From the NCBI GenBank assembly GCA_033439685.1, contig JAUEDM010000001.1, forward strand, positions 4,836,001 through 4,900,000: a DNA stretch of 64,000 nucleotides. The letters run 5' to 3'. The stretch's first letter is position 1. Each line of letters starts with the position of its first letter. The stretch comes from Apodospora peruviana (lineage: Eukaryota > Ascomycota > Sordariomycetes > Sordariales > Lasiosphaeriaceae). Below the pieces are notes generated by a model. It ran no database searches, was not told where the DNA came from, and was given only the letters and a program-made list of their open reading frames with translations. Positions 1-11,854 of this stretch are shown piece after piece. The position numbers were made by a program, and so were the translations under genes.

Positions 1-1467
1 ACGTATTCAGTCTTCTTGGTTTCTGCTATGCGACACTCCAATCCACCTAACCTAGTCGCGCTTCTCCTCCTTGCTCGGTCCCGTCGCCAGACCAAGCGGG
101 CCATTGAGGGCCCGACAAAATATTACAAGGCAGCAACTACTCGTGCATTACCGGTGTCTTGCCGCCCGGCGGGTGCCCGGGGCTGCCGTCGTACTTCCGA
201 CCAACCGTCGCTGCTGACCTTCCTCCCGCCCCTGTCACCGGCAACCAAAACTCAGTCTCCGTCGCGCCTCTCAACTCAGACTCCTGAGTCATGGACAGTT
301 CTCCAAGTAATACATGACGTGTCCCCTCGGAGGATCGTGGAGGACTGCATTGGGATTTCCTTTGCACATGTCCAGACCATTTACCTTGCTATCGTACAAT
401 GCCTTATCATGGACTAAGTACCTTATGGATGGCTATAGCAGTTGATATCATCGAATTGTAATATGAGACGGTTACCGTTTCTTTGATCAAAAAGCCAGCA
501 TGACGGACATTGTAACGAGCATCATCATCTCGACGATGAATGAGGTGGGTGTGTGCCTAAGGTAGTTTCCGGGTTGGCGGCGGTGATGAAGAAATTGCGG
601 GTGGTGGTGGTTGGTTGGTTGTTGGCGGCGGCGGCGCCTCAAAGATGGGATGCGGACGGAAGTGAATGGGGTCACTGCACGAAATCAGCTGTCAGCCTTG
701 CCAACAAAGCGCCTGTGGATGAGGTGTTTGTTTTAGTCTGGTGTGGGCCTGAGGCAGCTGGAGCCAGAAGGTTCAAGCGTTTGAAGGGCTTTTAGCGGCG
801 GGCCGGCTGAGCACAGGCCATTGGGTTGCTGGACTCCGATTCACCATTTTCATGGATTCTTTCTCCTCCGACCACCACTGCCATTTCCGCTACACCATCA
901 TCACTGACCTCCCCAGGGTCTCCAGGTCCTGGACGATCCCCACCACAACATCGTCAACAAACACCCCGTCGTCTTTCCAGATATCTTTTGCTGCCTGGAG
1001 GCCATTGTTCATGACTTGTAAGTACTGCAGCCACTCTTCGTGGGCCCCTGTCGTCTGTAGCTATAGGCCTAGTCTTGCCCACCTGAATCCGCCATCAAAC
1101 CACGACATATGCCCATCGAGATGCGCCTCCTATCTGCCATCTGAGGCCGTCAGACCTTCGAAAGTCGATGGAACCGTCGCTCTTTGATGCTGCAGACGCG
1201 TTGTCGCTGTCATGATCTCGCTCCGCGCCCCCCCAGAGCCCCAATTGCCATCTCCCATCCATCAGCCTCGCGTCCATCACTTACACGTCGAGGAATGCGA
1301 CAAGCATCATTCATGATCGTTGGCGGCCTGTATTCTGTTCTTCTTTGATGATTTTGGGTCGCCCAGGCGGTCTCTGCCGGCCATTCTCATTGTCGAGTCA
1401 TTAATAGAAGAATTTTCTCACTGACATCGTCGTCCTACAGCAGGCAGCTTCGAGCCTGAAGATCAAG
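1..1467. other. Upstream region of chd1, no gene seen
   Basis: No open frame here resembles a known protein. A canonical GTAAGT occurs near 1020, and a CTGAC branch-like site is followed by CTACAG at about 1435-1440, only 28 nt before the chd1 ATG. The chd1 leader may therefore carry a 5' UTR intron ending at 1440. The donor choice is uncertain. The rest looks like promoter and leader sequence. Confidence 0.5.
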
Positions 1468-4400
1468 ATGTCAACATCTCCAGAAGCTAGTCCTTTGAAT
1501 GGACATGTGTCTCCTCCGGCAGAAGAATACACAATAGCAACGGCCAACGGAGACCAAAGCGATAGCGACCTGTCCGACGTTCAAGCTCACGTTGCCGACA
1601 CCCCGTCATCCGCGCCCACCGACGCGCCGGGCTCGCCGATCGAGAGACCGGAGCCGGAAGAGCGTTCCGAGTCGAGCGATAATGATGTTTCCGATGATGC
1701 CGACTTCGATGAAGCAGAGAGTCCTGCTTCCGCTCGGAGCAACGCTGAGGAGGATGAAGATCATAACGACCATGACGCTTCCATTGAGTCTCGGCCTGCT
1801 CCCAAGCGCAAGGCCACACAAGCAGTTGAGGAGGATTTCATGCGGGAGAACCCGGAGTTATATGGCCTAAGAAGAAGCGTATGGTGTCCCCGTGCTCCTC
1901 CCTTTCAAATACATGGCTGACAGATGTAAAAGTCGCGTCCTCAGCAGCGTCGGAAAATTGTAAGTTGCGATTGGACCACCTTCATCGCGTGTGCAAATAC
2001 TAATGAATTGACTAGGTCGACTCTGATGAAGAAGGAGATGGGTCAGATTCAGATGTTGCGACCGCGCCGCGGAAAGCGATCAAGAGGAGGCGCGTAGAGC
2101 GTTCACTTCCTGGTACGTACTGCTTGCGACCCGACGCCGATCTCTTTGCCTTTAACTAACCGGTGCATTCACCAGCAGCTTCAAAACGAGGAACCCCAGC
2201 CCGTCAAACATCCGTTGATGACTCGGATTCCGATACATATGGTGGCGCGAAGGCTCGAAGCTTTCGGAAAAAGGCTCGCCGCCAACAGGAATTGCAGCCT
2301 TCGTTGGCCCTCCACGAAAAGCGATGGTCTAGCCGCCGTGCCGCTCAGATCACCGCCGGTGCCTACCAAGAGAGCGACGCCGAAGAGGAAGACGAGTCGG
2401 AACTCACTCCGAACTACTGGGCCGCCGATGCCGAGGACAACTCGCCCTACATTGAGAAAATCATTCGCCATCGCGCCAAAGACGGTGTGGAGCTCACACC
2501 CGACTCAAACCGGCACGATTTTGAATACTATATTAAATGGCAGGGGAAATCCCATCTCCACGACACGTGGGAGACTACAGAAACCGTTGCTGGCTTTCGT
2601 GGCTTCCGCCGTCTAGAAAACTACTACAAGAAGATCGTTGAATATGAGCTGGACATAAAATTCGGTGGTGATGAAGTCAGTCCCGAGCAGAGAGAGCAGT
2701 GGCTTCTAGACAGGGAGCGTGAAGAGGAAGCTCTGGAGGACTACACCAAAGTCGAGCGTGTCGTTGCCGTACGAGCCGGGGATGATGGGGATGAGTACTT
2801 CATCAAGTGGAAAGGCCTTCAGTACGACGAATGCACCTGGGAGGCTGCGGATCTTGTCGGTGAGCATGCCCAAGACAAGATTGACCAGTTCCTCGATCGA
2901 TCTACGCGCTCCTGGCAGTCGGACAAGAAGCAGTCGAACTTTGAGACGCGGTCTAGGATGACCAAATTGGAGAAGCAGCCAGACTACATCAAGAATGGTG
3001 AGCTTCGCGAATTCCAGCTGAAAGGCTTGAATTTCCTTGCCCTCAACTGGACCCGCGGAAACAACGTCATTTTGGCCGATGAGATGGGTCTTGGAAAGAC
3101 GGTCCAAACAGTCTCCTTCCTAAGTTGGCTCCGTAACGAACGTAACCAGGAAGGGCCCTTCCTCGTCGTGGCGCCTCTTAGCGTCATTCCAGCATGGTGC
3201 GACACGTTCAATCACTGGGCCCCGGACCTCAACTATGTTGTCTACCTCGGCCCGGAGGGCGCTAGATCCAACATCAGGGATTACGAGCTTCTTGTCGACG
3301 GGAACCCCAAGAAACCAAAGTTCAATGTCCTAGTCACCTCATACGACTATATTCTGGTGGACTGGGAGCATCTTCGAAACATCAAGTGGCAAGTCCTTGC
3401 CGTTGACGAGGCTCATCGACTGAAGAACCGCGAATCCCAGCTGTACGCCAGACTAAACAATTTTGGCATTCCTTGCAAGGTTCTTATCACTGGCACACCT
3501 ATTCAAAACAATCTGGCCGAGCTTTCAGCCCTCCTTGATTTCCTAAACCCCGGCAAGGTCCTGATTGACGAGGAGCTGGAGTTGCTGGGTACCGAGGACA
3601 GCAAGGTTCCCACCAGCGAGGAACAAGACGAGGCCAAACGGATGTCGACTCAGACCAAGCTTCGGGAACTCCACAAGGCAATCGCACCATTCATTCTTCG
3701 GCGTACCAAAGAAACTGTCGAATCAGACCTACCCCCAAAGACGGAGAAGATTATTCGAGTCGAACTATCTGACGTTCAGCTTGACTACTACAAGAACATC
3801 CTGACTCGCAACTACGCTGCCCTCAGTGACGCTAGTAACGGTCACAAACAATCCCTTCTTAATATCATGATGGAGCTGAAGAAAGTCAGTAACCATCCAT
3901 ACATGTTCCATGGTGCGGAGGAGCGCGTTCTCAACGGCAGCACCCGCCGAGAAGACCAGATCAAGGGCCTCATCACCAGCAGTGGGAAGATGATGCTTCT
4001 CGACCAACTTCTTGCCAAGTTGAGGAAAGATGGGCATCGGGTCTTGATCTTTAGCCAGATGGTCAAGATGCTTGATATCCTCGGCGATTATTTGCGAATT
4101 CGTGGCTACCAGTTCCAGCGGCTGGATGGCACCATTCCTTCCGGCCCTAGGCGGATGGCCATCAACCACTTCAATGCAGATGATAGCGATGACTTCTGCT
4201 TCCTCTTGTCGACTAGAGCTGGTGGTCTGGGCATCAATCTGATGACCGCAGATACGGTCATCATCTACGACTCGGATTGGAATCCACAAGCGGATTTGCA
4301 AGCCATGGCACGTGCTCATCGTATTGGCCAGAAGCGACCCGTCAGTGTTTACCGCCTTGTCGCTAAGCAGACTATCGAGGAAGAGGTTGTCAAACGTGCT

Positions 4401-6756
4401 CGCAACAAGCTGTTCCTCGAATATCTCACCATCCAGGCTGGTGTCACCGATGAAGGAAAGGCATTGCGTGAGCAATTCCAGGAGCGCGGCTTGAAGATAG
4501 ATGAAGCAAAGACGTCGGAAGATATCTCCATGATCCTCAAGATGCGCTCTCAGAATTTGTTTGAGCAGTCAAGCAACCAGGAGAAGTTGGAGCAGCTGGA
4601 TATCGACGCCATCCTTGAAAACGCCGAAGTCACCAAGACAGATGTCGATGATAAGATCAACCTCAGCAGTGGTGGTATCGACTGGGATAACTGGATGCAG
4701 GTCACGGATGTCAAAGTCGACGAACTCGCTCTCGATTGGGACCAGATTATCCCCGCCGATGAGATCGCTGCAATCAAGGCCGAGGAAGAGAAAAAGAAGA
4801 ATGATGAATATCTTGCCAAGGCCATGGAAGAAAACGCACCCCGCAAGGCAGCATTGAAAGGATCAAGGAAGAATAACGAGTCTGACCGAGCTGAGCGTCT
4901 TGCCAAGAAGAGACAGCGTGAGAGGGAAGAACAGGAAGAACTCGACGAGCAACGGGCCTTACTCTCTGATCCAAGGCGGCCGCTTAATGAGAAGGAGACT
5001 CGAAACCTCATTCGCGCGTTTTCACGTTACGGCTCACTTGATGACCGAGAAGAAGAAGTTGTCCAGGATGCTCGGCTTAGTGATAGAGACCGAGACTTCT
5101 TGAAATCGATCATTGAGGAACTGGTCACTTTGAGTCAGCAAGCTGTCGATGCCAACAAAGAACGAGTCCGTGAGGAAGAGGAGAGGGCCGGGAAGCCCTT
5201 GGCGAAGAAGGACAAGAAGGCTGTCTTGGTGGACTTTGGCGAGGTCCGAAAAGTCAATGCCGAGACAGTGGTCGAACGCCCACCCCAACTGAAGCTTCTG
5301 CGCCGTGTCCTGAGGGAGCACAACAACAACCAAACGTTCAGGCTTCCTGAAGCAACCAAATCAGCTGCATATTCCTGCGAGTGGGGCGCGCGAGAGGATG
5401 GCATGTTGCTTGTCGGAATTGATCGATATGGCTTTGGTGCATGGGCACAGATCCGAGATGATCCTGAGCTGCAGATGCACGACAAGTTCTTCTTGGAAGA
5501 ACACCGCGTCGACAAGAAGGAAGAACGCAAGAAAACCGACGACCGAAGTATTCAGTCTCCTGGTGCTGTTCACCTTGTCCGACGCTCGGAGTATCTGCTT
5601 TCTGTACTCTTGGCCAAACACTCTAATGACGCTGCGGCCAAGAAGGCTGTGGAGAATCACCACCGCAGCAAGAAGCTTCTCATGAACGGCCACCGACGCA
5701 ACGACCCAAGTTCCGTTTCTGCATCGCCAGCGCCTCAGCTGACGAAGAAGCCTAGCCAGCACCGAGATCGCCATGTTGACCATCACCGCTCACATAGCAA
5801 TGCGAATGATCGAGGCACGCCCCGACCGGATCATAAGCGGAAACACACTGACGACCGGGATGAGCGTGGTTCCAAGCACCGACGAATCGATGATGAACGG
5901 CGCACCACCGATGCCAGGCGTGATGAAAGCGCTAAAGAAAAAGCAAAGCCAAAAATGGATCCCGAGACCTTGGAGAAGTATAAGCGAGATCGGCGTAAGG
6001 CTGTAGAACGGTTTCAGGAGCTTGCAAAGCTGCAGGATAACGAGATTGATCCCTCCGATAATGCACAACTGGTCTGGTCTGTCCTTCGGCCCCTCAAGTC
6101 AAACATGGAGCGTATCATGTATTCCATCGAGCGCTATCCTTCCAAGAAGGAGCGGGCTAAGATCCTGGGCGAGGAGATTCGTGCGTTCGGAAACTTCCTG
6201 AAAAGCCTGCGGGAGAAGAACGCGACCTTTGACACCCTGGAACCAAAGTTTTGGTGAGTGATCCATACTGGTGGCCGTGAGTCTTTTTGGTATCTAACAT
6301 TCTTCTAGGGAGTTCTTGTCCTCGATCTGGCCCATTGGCGACGTGAATGTGCCGGGAAAGAGGCTGCAGAAGATGTTTGAGGTTCTGGAGCAAGGCAAGA
6401 AAGACGATGATAGAGCCCCTGAGCCGAGAAGGCCACGAAACACAGATCTTGAAGACGGGGAAATTGCCAGCGATCGTGAAGAGCGACGAGTCCGAGATCC
6501 TTATCGTGATGATCGGCGGGAAGAGCGGCGAGACGAACGCAGGGATGACCGGAGGGACGACCGCAGAGACGACCGGCGCGATGACCGGAGAGATGATCGG
6601 CGAGACGGTAGACGAGAGGAGCCCAAACGTCGCAACTACTACGAGAATGATGACCGCCTGAACTTCCATCGACACCGCAGGGACGGTGATCGGGGAGGAC
6701 CTGTCCGCCATGCCTGGCAGAGCCGCAGCCCGCCTGCTCGGCACAGTCCTTATTGA
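1468..6756 (+). CDS. chd1: CHD1-type ATP-dependent chromatin remodeler
   Basis: Five exons give 1682 residues: 1468-1878, 1945-1959, 2016-2112, 2176-6253 and 6309-6756, with frames closing exactly. An acidic disordered N-terminus is followed by two chromodomains (about 264-335 and 363-403, with YIKWQGK and YFIKWKGL cores). A Snf2 ATPase comes next, with Walker A DEMGLGKT near 475, DEAH near 584 and the helicase C motif ARAHRIGQ near 886. A SANT/SLIDE-like region (about 1115-1330) and the CHD1 C-terminal helical domain follow. The last intron splits that domain between FW and EFLSS. The protein ends in an Arg/Asp repeat. CHD1 proteins slide and space nucleosomes behind RNA polymerase II in the nucleus. 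The start is the first ATG of the acidic N-terminus, in context AAGATGTC. The second exon is only 15 nt long. Confidence 0.96.
6505..6625 (+). repeat. Degenerate 12-nt repeat encoding RDDR units in the CHD1 tail
   Basis: The DNA repeats a roughly 12-base unit of the type CGNAGNGAYGAC, with synonymous variation between copies. It encodes about eight consecutive RDDR-like tetrapeptides followed by RDGRREEP. The tract is within the last chd1 exon, after the C-terminal helical domain. Confidence 0.85.
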
Positions 6757-7954
6757 GGGCGGTTTCTAACACAAGAGAAGATGGCCGCCGATCTTACCAT
6801 CCTCGACACACCCTTGCATTGATTAGGCGTGCTGGCGCAAAAATGAAAGGGGTTGGAATTTGTGTTAATTATTATTTCTTTCACTTATCTATGATTCATA
6901 AACTACATACCCGGCATTTGCATTGACAGGGAAGAAATCAAGTGATACGGAGTTTGTTGTTGGGAAAGTGAGACATGGGTTTCTTATTTTATCCTCCGTC
7001 GTTTTTTTTTTCGTTTTCTTTTTGCCTATCTTGTAATTCTGGCGGTGGCTCCCAAAAAAAATAAGTTTGATGATGGACAAGATGAAGCCCGGGTCCCGAC
7101 CTGGCCAACGTCAGTTTTGTATTAGAAGAAGGACTGGAAGGGTGGCTGCTGTGTATGGTTGTCCCTGGTTTCTCGGTATGCGATACTTTGAGATGATCGA
7201 GGGAGAGAGCAGTTCTGCCGGATGATGAGAGAGGGAGGAAGGAGGTTTGTAGCGTTTGTTTGACAATGGACAGACAGACAGTGCTTGCTTGTTAACAACT
7301 TTTGGCTTTTTGAATCGGCAGTCGTGGAGCCATCAAGTGAAGTGGATGATCTGAGATTTCGGACATGGTACATAGGGAGTGGTGAATACACGGGGGTCGA
7401 TGGATGCACAGGTGTGATAGGAGGTGGATGTCATGAACAGCGTGAAGAAGATTCATCCTTTTTGGGAGGAAAATGGAATCGGGATTTACTGCTGCTAATA
7501 TCCAGTTGAACATGTTATTTAGATCATTACTCGGGTATTATAGGAGATCTACTCCGAATAACACACACACAACACCCAGCTCTGTGTCTTTTGTTCCTTT
7601 GGTAAATATAACTAGGTATATCCAAGTTCATGGTCAGGACAATATACACAAAGGGCCCAAGGTGGATTTAATAAGTACAAAAAGGATCCACTTGACACTC
7701 CTGTTCTGTCTGACTTAAGCCGAGTTGGCAAGATAGACAAGGGAAAAGCGGAGAGTAAATAAAGTAGTTGCCTGGGTACCCTACGCACCTTCGAGGCAAC
7801 GGAAATCATGGTGGCTTCTCCAGTTCTATAAGTAGGAATAAATAAACACCACCCAGCCCATGAAAACAACCAGGACAAGAAGACTGTTGTTGTGATCGAG
7901 TCTCGCACCAGTTAAGAAAATCCAAAATGACCAGTCCTCAGTTGGTGTTGCAGA

Positions 7955-7988
<34 letters not shown>

Positions 7989-8242
7989 GAAAGAGGCTAG
8001 CTCTTCGCCTGCGAGAGAGAACCAGAAAATGCAAACTGAAACGCTCGATGCTCCCCAATCATTGCCACCGCTACCGTCGCTGCCCCCTTCTCCACCGAAC
8101 CTAAAGAAATCAATTAAACCCACTCCGATACTTTTCTTGTACAAACCACCTGCAAACAGAAAGTCGGGAAGAGGACGACAAATATGCTCAGGCACATACA
8201 TGACTGATGTGAAGGAAAAGAAGAAAAGGAAAACACGACACC
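6757..8242. other. Convergent spacer between chd1 and the sirtuin gene
   Basis: This is 1.5 kb between two converging genes. It should contain both 3' UTRs. It holds a perfect CA microsatellite (listed separately) and no ORF with recognisable protein features. Confidence 0.7.
7958..7987. repeat. (CA)15 microsatellite
   Basis: Thirty bases of uninterrupted CA dinucleotide lie in the spacer between the convergent chd1 and sirtuin genes. Confidence 0.97.
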
Positions 8243-10317
8243 CTAGTCGATCAAGTGACCCATGCTACGCGGTTTCGACCCAGGTGAGATGGTGGTCGGC
8301 TGCGTTATATATTCTCTCATGGGCGTAAGTGGCGGGCTAGATGTGATGATAGTAGTGGAGACCACGTCGTCGCCGAATGCCGCCGAGCGCTCTCGCTTGA
8401 TGGCGATAGAAGCTGCCGGTTTGTTCGTCGGCCGCAGAGAAGGCAATGCCGACGGAAAGTCGTCCAGCATCTTTGGAGGGGAGGACAAGTCAGAAGAGGC
8501 AACGTCGTCCAAGACTGGCAATGGCTTTGGTGTCTTCCTCCCATTGGGTGCCACCGCTTTTGTTGCCCTGAACGTGTGGTTGAGCGTGTTGCGCGGCTTG
8601 GTTGGTTCTTTTTTCGGCTGCCTCGGCTTCCTCTGGGCGGTAGGTAACTTGTTCCGACCAGAAGCCATAGCAGTATCCTTTGGCTGAGAAGCCGGAGTGC
8701 CGCTGAATATGAGCATGCTCTGCTTGCCTTTGTTCTTCCATTTAGTAGGTGGTTTAGCAAGCGGAAGCGGGCTCCGGGGCTTCGGGCTCGCACTCGGCGT
8801 TGGGATTCCCCCTTGGGCTTGTTCCACCAGTTTGGACTTGCGATCCCCTGGGGTCTGTAGGCTTCCCTGAGATGATGCAGAATCGTCCTCGGGTGTGCTT
8901 TTTCGCTTCCGTTCAAGAAGCACATCGATTCTATCACGGTTCAGGCTGGCCATGTAGCGCTGCTCCTTTTGTTGGTCGCCCGTTACCATGTACGACTGTC
9001 GATCCCCGATATCCTGCTGGTCCCAGCGAGGCAAGTTAACCAACTCGGCAATATCGTCGCATTTACCCTTGACAACCAGATCCCAGCAGTTCTTGAACTC
9101 GACCCCTGGGGGCTCTGGGTCGAGATTGATCCAAGCAGTGATACCACCCCGCCTGCTCCTTGTTAATTGACACATCTCCTTGACAATTCTCTTGACGCCG
9201 GGGACCTTCAAGCTGGTGCCAACCACAATGACAGCATCTGGAACCCTCCGGAGATCAGCCGTTGTGGCATTCCCAATGGCTTCCGCATCCGGATTCTCAT
9301 CATCATAGAGCGTCATCCTCGGCCTTAGTCCGCCGATTCCATGACTCCGCTTCCCAGCAAAGGCTGTCCGTACTTCATCCTGTTCCTTGCACTTCTCGCA
9401 AAGAGGTAGCTTGGGCCCCTCGAACAAAGAAGCATTGAACGGCGAAAGATGGTGGCACTTGGTACAAAACATCTTTTCGAGCCCGCCGTGGAGTTGGATA
9501 GTCGTGGGCCACGGGCCCTTCAGATTCAGCGGTACATTGGTTGCCAGCGGCGCCATTTGAGTATCCAGGCTGTCGATATTCTGGGTATACAGGCGCAAAA
9601 GCCGGCCTTCCTCGGCAATGGAGGCCAGCATGTGGTGGAAGGGCGTCGGTTTGGCCTTGGAGGCAACATCGGCCAATTCGCGAACCATGGTGTGAAATGC
9701 AGCAGTGGTTTCGTCGTCTTTATATACAGACGAGTGAAAGAGAGACTTGCCGGAAGCCTTCAGCTTGTGCTGGTCACGTAAAGTCGCAAAAAGTCCGGTT
9801 GGCGAGCGAAAATCGGGAACTAGACACGGGTAAGCAGGAGAATCGACCGCGGCGCCAGTAAGATTGGGGGAAAGGATTACGCACTGCCAGCAGAGACAGA
9901 TATCCCGGCACCGGCAATCACCACGATTCTCTTCTTCTTGCGTAGAGCAGTCAAAAGCCTAAGCAGGTTCTCTTCCTCTTCATCATCACCCGGTGTCTCA
10001 AGATCAATGTACTCCGTGGTGCGAGGCCGGGGACCGGTGGCGATCCGGCGCCGCTTTGAAGGAGGTGGCCCGTCAGTGCGCACCTGTATTTCACCAGGAA
10101 CATCTTGTGAATCGGGTGGCTTCATGGGTGACGCGCTACCTGAGGGCGCAGAGCTGGAACTGGTGCTCGGAGACGGGTATCGCTTGGCGGGGTCCAAAAC
10201 TAGAGGTGAGGATGGTAGCGAAGGCGAATTGGAGAGCATGGAGAGCGGGGAGGAGGGAGGTGACGACGGTTGAGTTTGTGGACACTCCATGACTGCGACG
10301 GTCGGATTGGCACGCAA
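8243..10317 (-). CDS. NAD-dependent histone deacetylase, Hst3/Hst4-type sirtuin
   Basis: Two exons (10317-9885 and 9819-8243) give 669 residues. The intron has GTGCGT and CTAG ends. It interrupts the NAD-binding signature, so GAGIS and SAG lie in exon 1 and IPDFRSPTG in exon 2. Further sirtuin hallmarks are YTQNIDSLD, the QLHGG catalytic histidine motif, and a Cys4 zinc site made of CTKC (near 263) and CEKC (near 286). The segment LRPRMTLYDDENPD resembles the Hst3/Hst4 branch, whose known substrate is acetylated histone H3 Lys56. The last 300 or so residues are disordered and basic with Pro/Ser runs. The first ATG of the frame is used, but a second Met at residue 10 is possible. The Hst3 versus Hst4 assignment is by family feel, and other nuclear sirtuins are not excluded. 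Confidence 0.92.
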
Positions 10318-11006
10318 CAGAGAAAAGGTCGACTGCCCGGTCGGGAGAACGGGCGGACCGTCAGTGAGGTCGCGAGAAAGCGGAGCAAGGGAAAAGAAAT
10401 ACGGGTTGCGTGCAGATAATTTGTTATATCATGACTGATTTGTGGCGTTCTTTTTTAGTTTGTTGTTTCGTTTATCTCTGGGTACGGAGCAACGTGAGGG
10501 TGAGGGTGAATGGATCGCGATTCCACGCGTTTGGAGGACAATGGCGTATTGTTGTAAGGGGTGTACAGTACGTAATCGGTGTATGGGATGTTGCTTTTGA
10601 TGGTCCAGAGCGATTACGAAGGAGCGACCGTTGTGTGTCGGCAGTGGGTTGGCTTCGTTTGTCGAGTCGTCGGCGTTGTTGTCCGGGGCAGGGCATGGAA
10701 ATGGAGATGGAGTTGTGAGCGGAATTGCAAAAAAGCCGTCGACGTTGGCTTTGCCGGGATCCTGGGAGGGACTTCAGTCTGCTGCTGGGGCTCTGATTAT
10801 CGGTGTGGATGCCGCGCCCCAGAAATTACCTGATAGGTACCTTACCTACCTTCCCTATGCACGACAGCACCGTTACAAATAATTGATGATTGGAGCAACA
10901 CAGCCAGCAACAAAGACGGGAAAGCGAACACTCAGCCTGCCATTGCCATTGTAGGCTCTGAGGCGAATACATATCAATCAAGGAAAGGCGAAAACAGACC
11001 ACCATT

Positions 11007-11066
11007 TAGGTAGGTAGGTATCTACCTGACTACCTTACCTACCTGGTACCTTGGTACCTACCTATG
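11007..11066. repeat. Cluster of TAGGTA/TACCTA motifs
   Basis: Within 60 bases there are three overlapping GGTA repeats on the plus strand, then several inverted TACCT and GGTACC copies, so the stretch can form hairpins. It lies in a divergent promoter. The same motif recurs in many spacers of this window. Confidence 0.8.
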
Positions 11067-11120
11067 TATTCCGTAAATTGATTCCCAAACTATACTCCGT
11101 AATCCGTACGTACCGTTGCA

Positions 11121-11471
11121 TCAGACGGCCCTTTTAGGTTCTTTTTCTTGAACTTCGGTTTGATTTGCCTCGCCGCAGGCTCGGGTTGTCGTCAGCAAGA
11201 CAGAAGAGGGTTTGTGCTGAGTGGAAGAGTGCAAATCCAAGGTAAAATCTACCGATTGACGCGCTTGGGCCGCCAGAATCTTGACCCGCTCAGTTGCTCG
11301 GAGACGGTCCCTAGAGGTCAGGGGTCTCAAGACCGGCCAGTCAGCGCCACCATCCCAAGTCTCAAGTAACCGGGCAGCCACGGTGTGGCTGAAATGGTAC
11401 GTACTACACTCTACGAGAAAGTACTCCACCGTCGGCGCGATGAGCTCGGCCGGGAGACTTTCAAGTTCCAT
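11121..11471 (-). CDS. Possible small protein of unknown function
   Basis: This uninterrupted 116-codon frame starts MELESLPAELIAPTVEYFLV. The composition is protein-like: an amphipathic N-terminal half and a polar tail with a balanced spread of residues. I do not recognise the family. It sits in the divergent promoter between the sirtuin and MED16 genes, on the sirtuin strand. It could equally be a chance frame in a promoter, so confidence is low. Confidence 0.3.
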   Translation of the reverse strand: MELESLPAELIAPTVEYFLVECSTYHFSHTVAARLLETWDGGADWPVLRPLTSRDRLRATERVKILAAQARQSVDFTLDLHSSTQHKPSSVLLTTTRACGEANQTEVQEKEPKRAV

Positions 11472-11854
11472 TCAAGTTACTTTGACCTTCACGTTTGCAC
11501 GTTATACTAACCTGGAAGGTAAAGGGCTATCTCTTTGTTTAGATCATTTGTTTGACCCATCCCCGCTTCAGTCTTTCTTCTTCTTTTTCTAGACTCCTTC
11601 TTCCAGCCAAAACAGTCTTTCGATTAATATTATCAATTAGACAGTGAACAAGACGACATCGATTCGACCACGGCGACAGCACAAGAGCGCGTTTTCCTAT
11701 TTTGATAATCTAAACCCTTGGCCATTGCAGTCAATTGATTGTCACGCGGGAAGGGACATATCGCAGGTCGGGAATGGCCGCCTAGCGGTGGCTAACTTAT
11801 AGCTCCATTGCTGGTTTGCTACTAGTGCCTGACCCTTTACGTACGGGCTTCGCC

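Larger units (their letters stand above)
10318..11854. other. Divergent promoter region between the sirtuin and MED16 genes
   Basis: This 1.5 kb separates two divergent genes. It contains dense TACCTA/GGTACC motifs around 10831-10850 and 11007-11066, a TACTCCGTA element near 11093, and pyrimidine-rich leader sequence before the MED16 ATG. One small minus-strand ORF (11121-11471) is listed separately. Confidence 0.6.

Noticed and set aside
16..417. 133-codon plus-strand ORF at the left edge
   Set aside because: Composition is not protein-like, and no motif or good start context is present.
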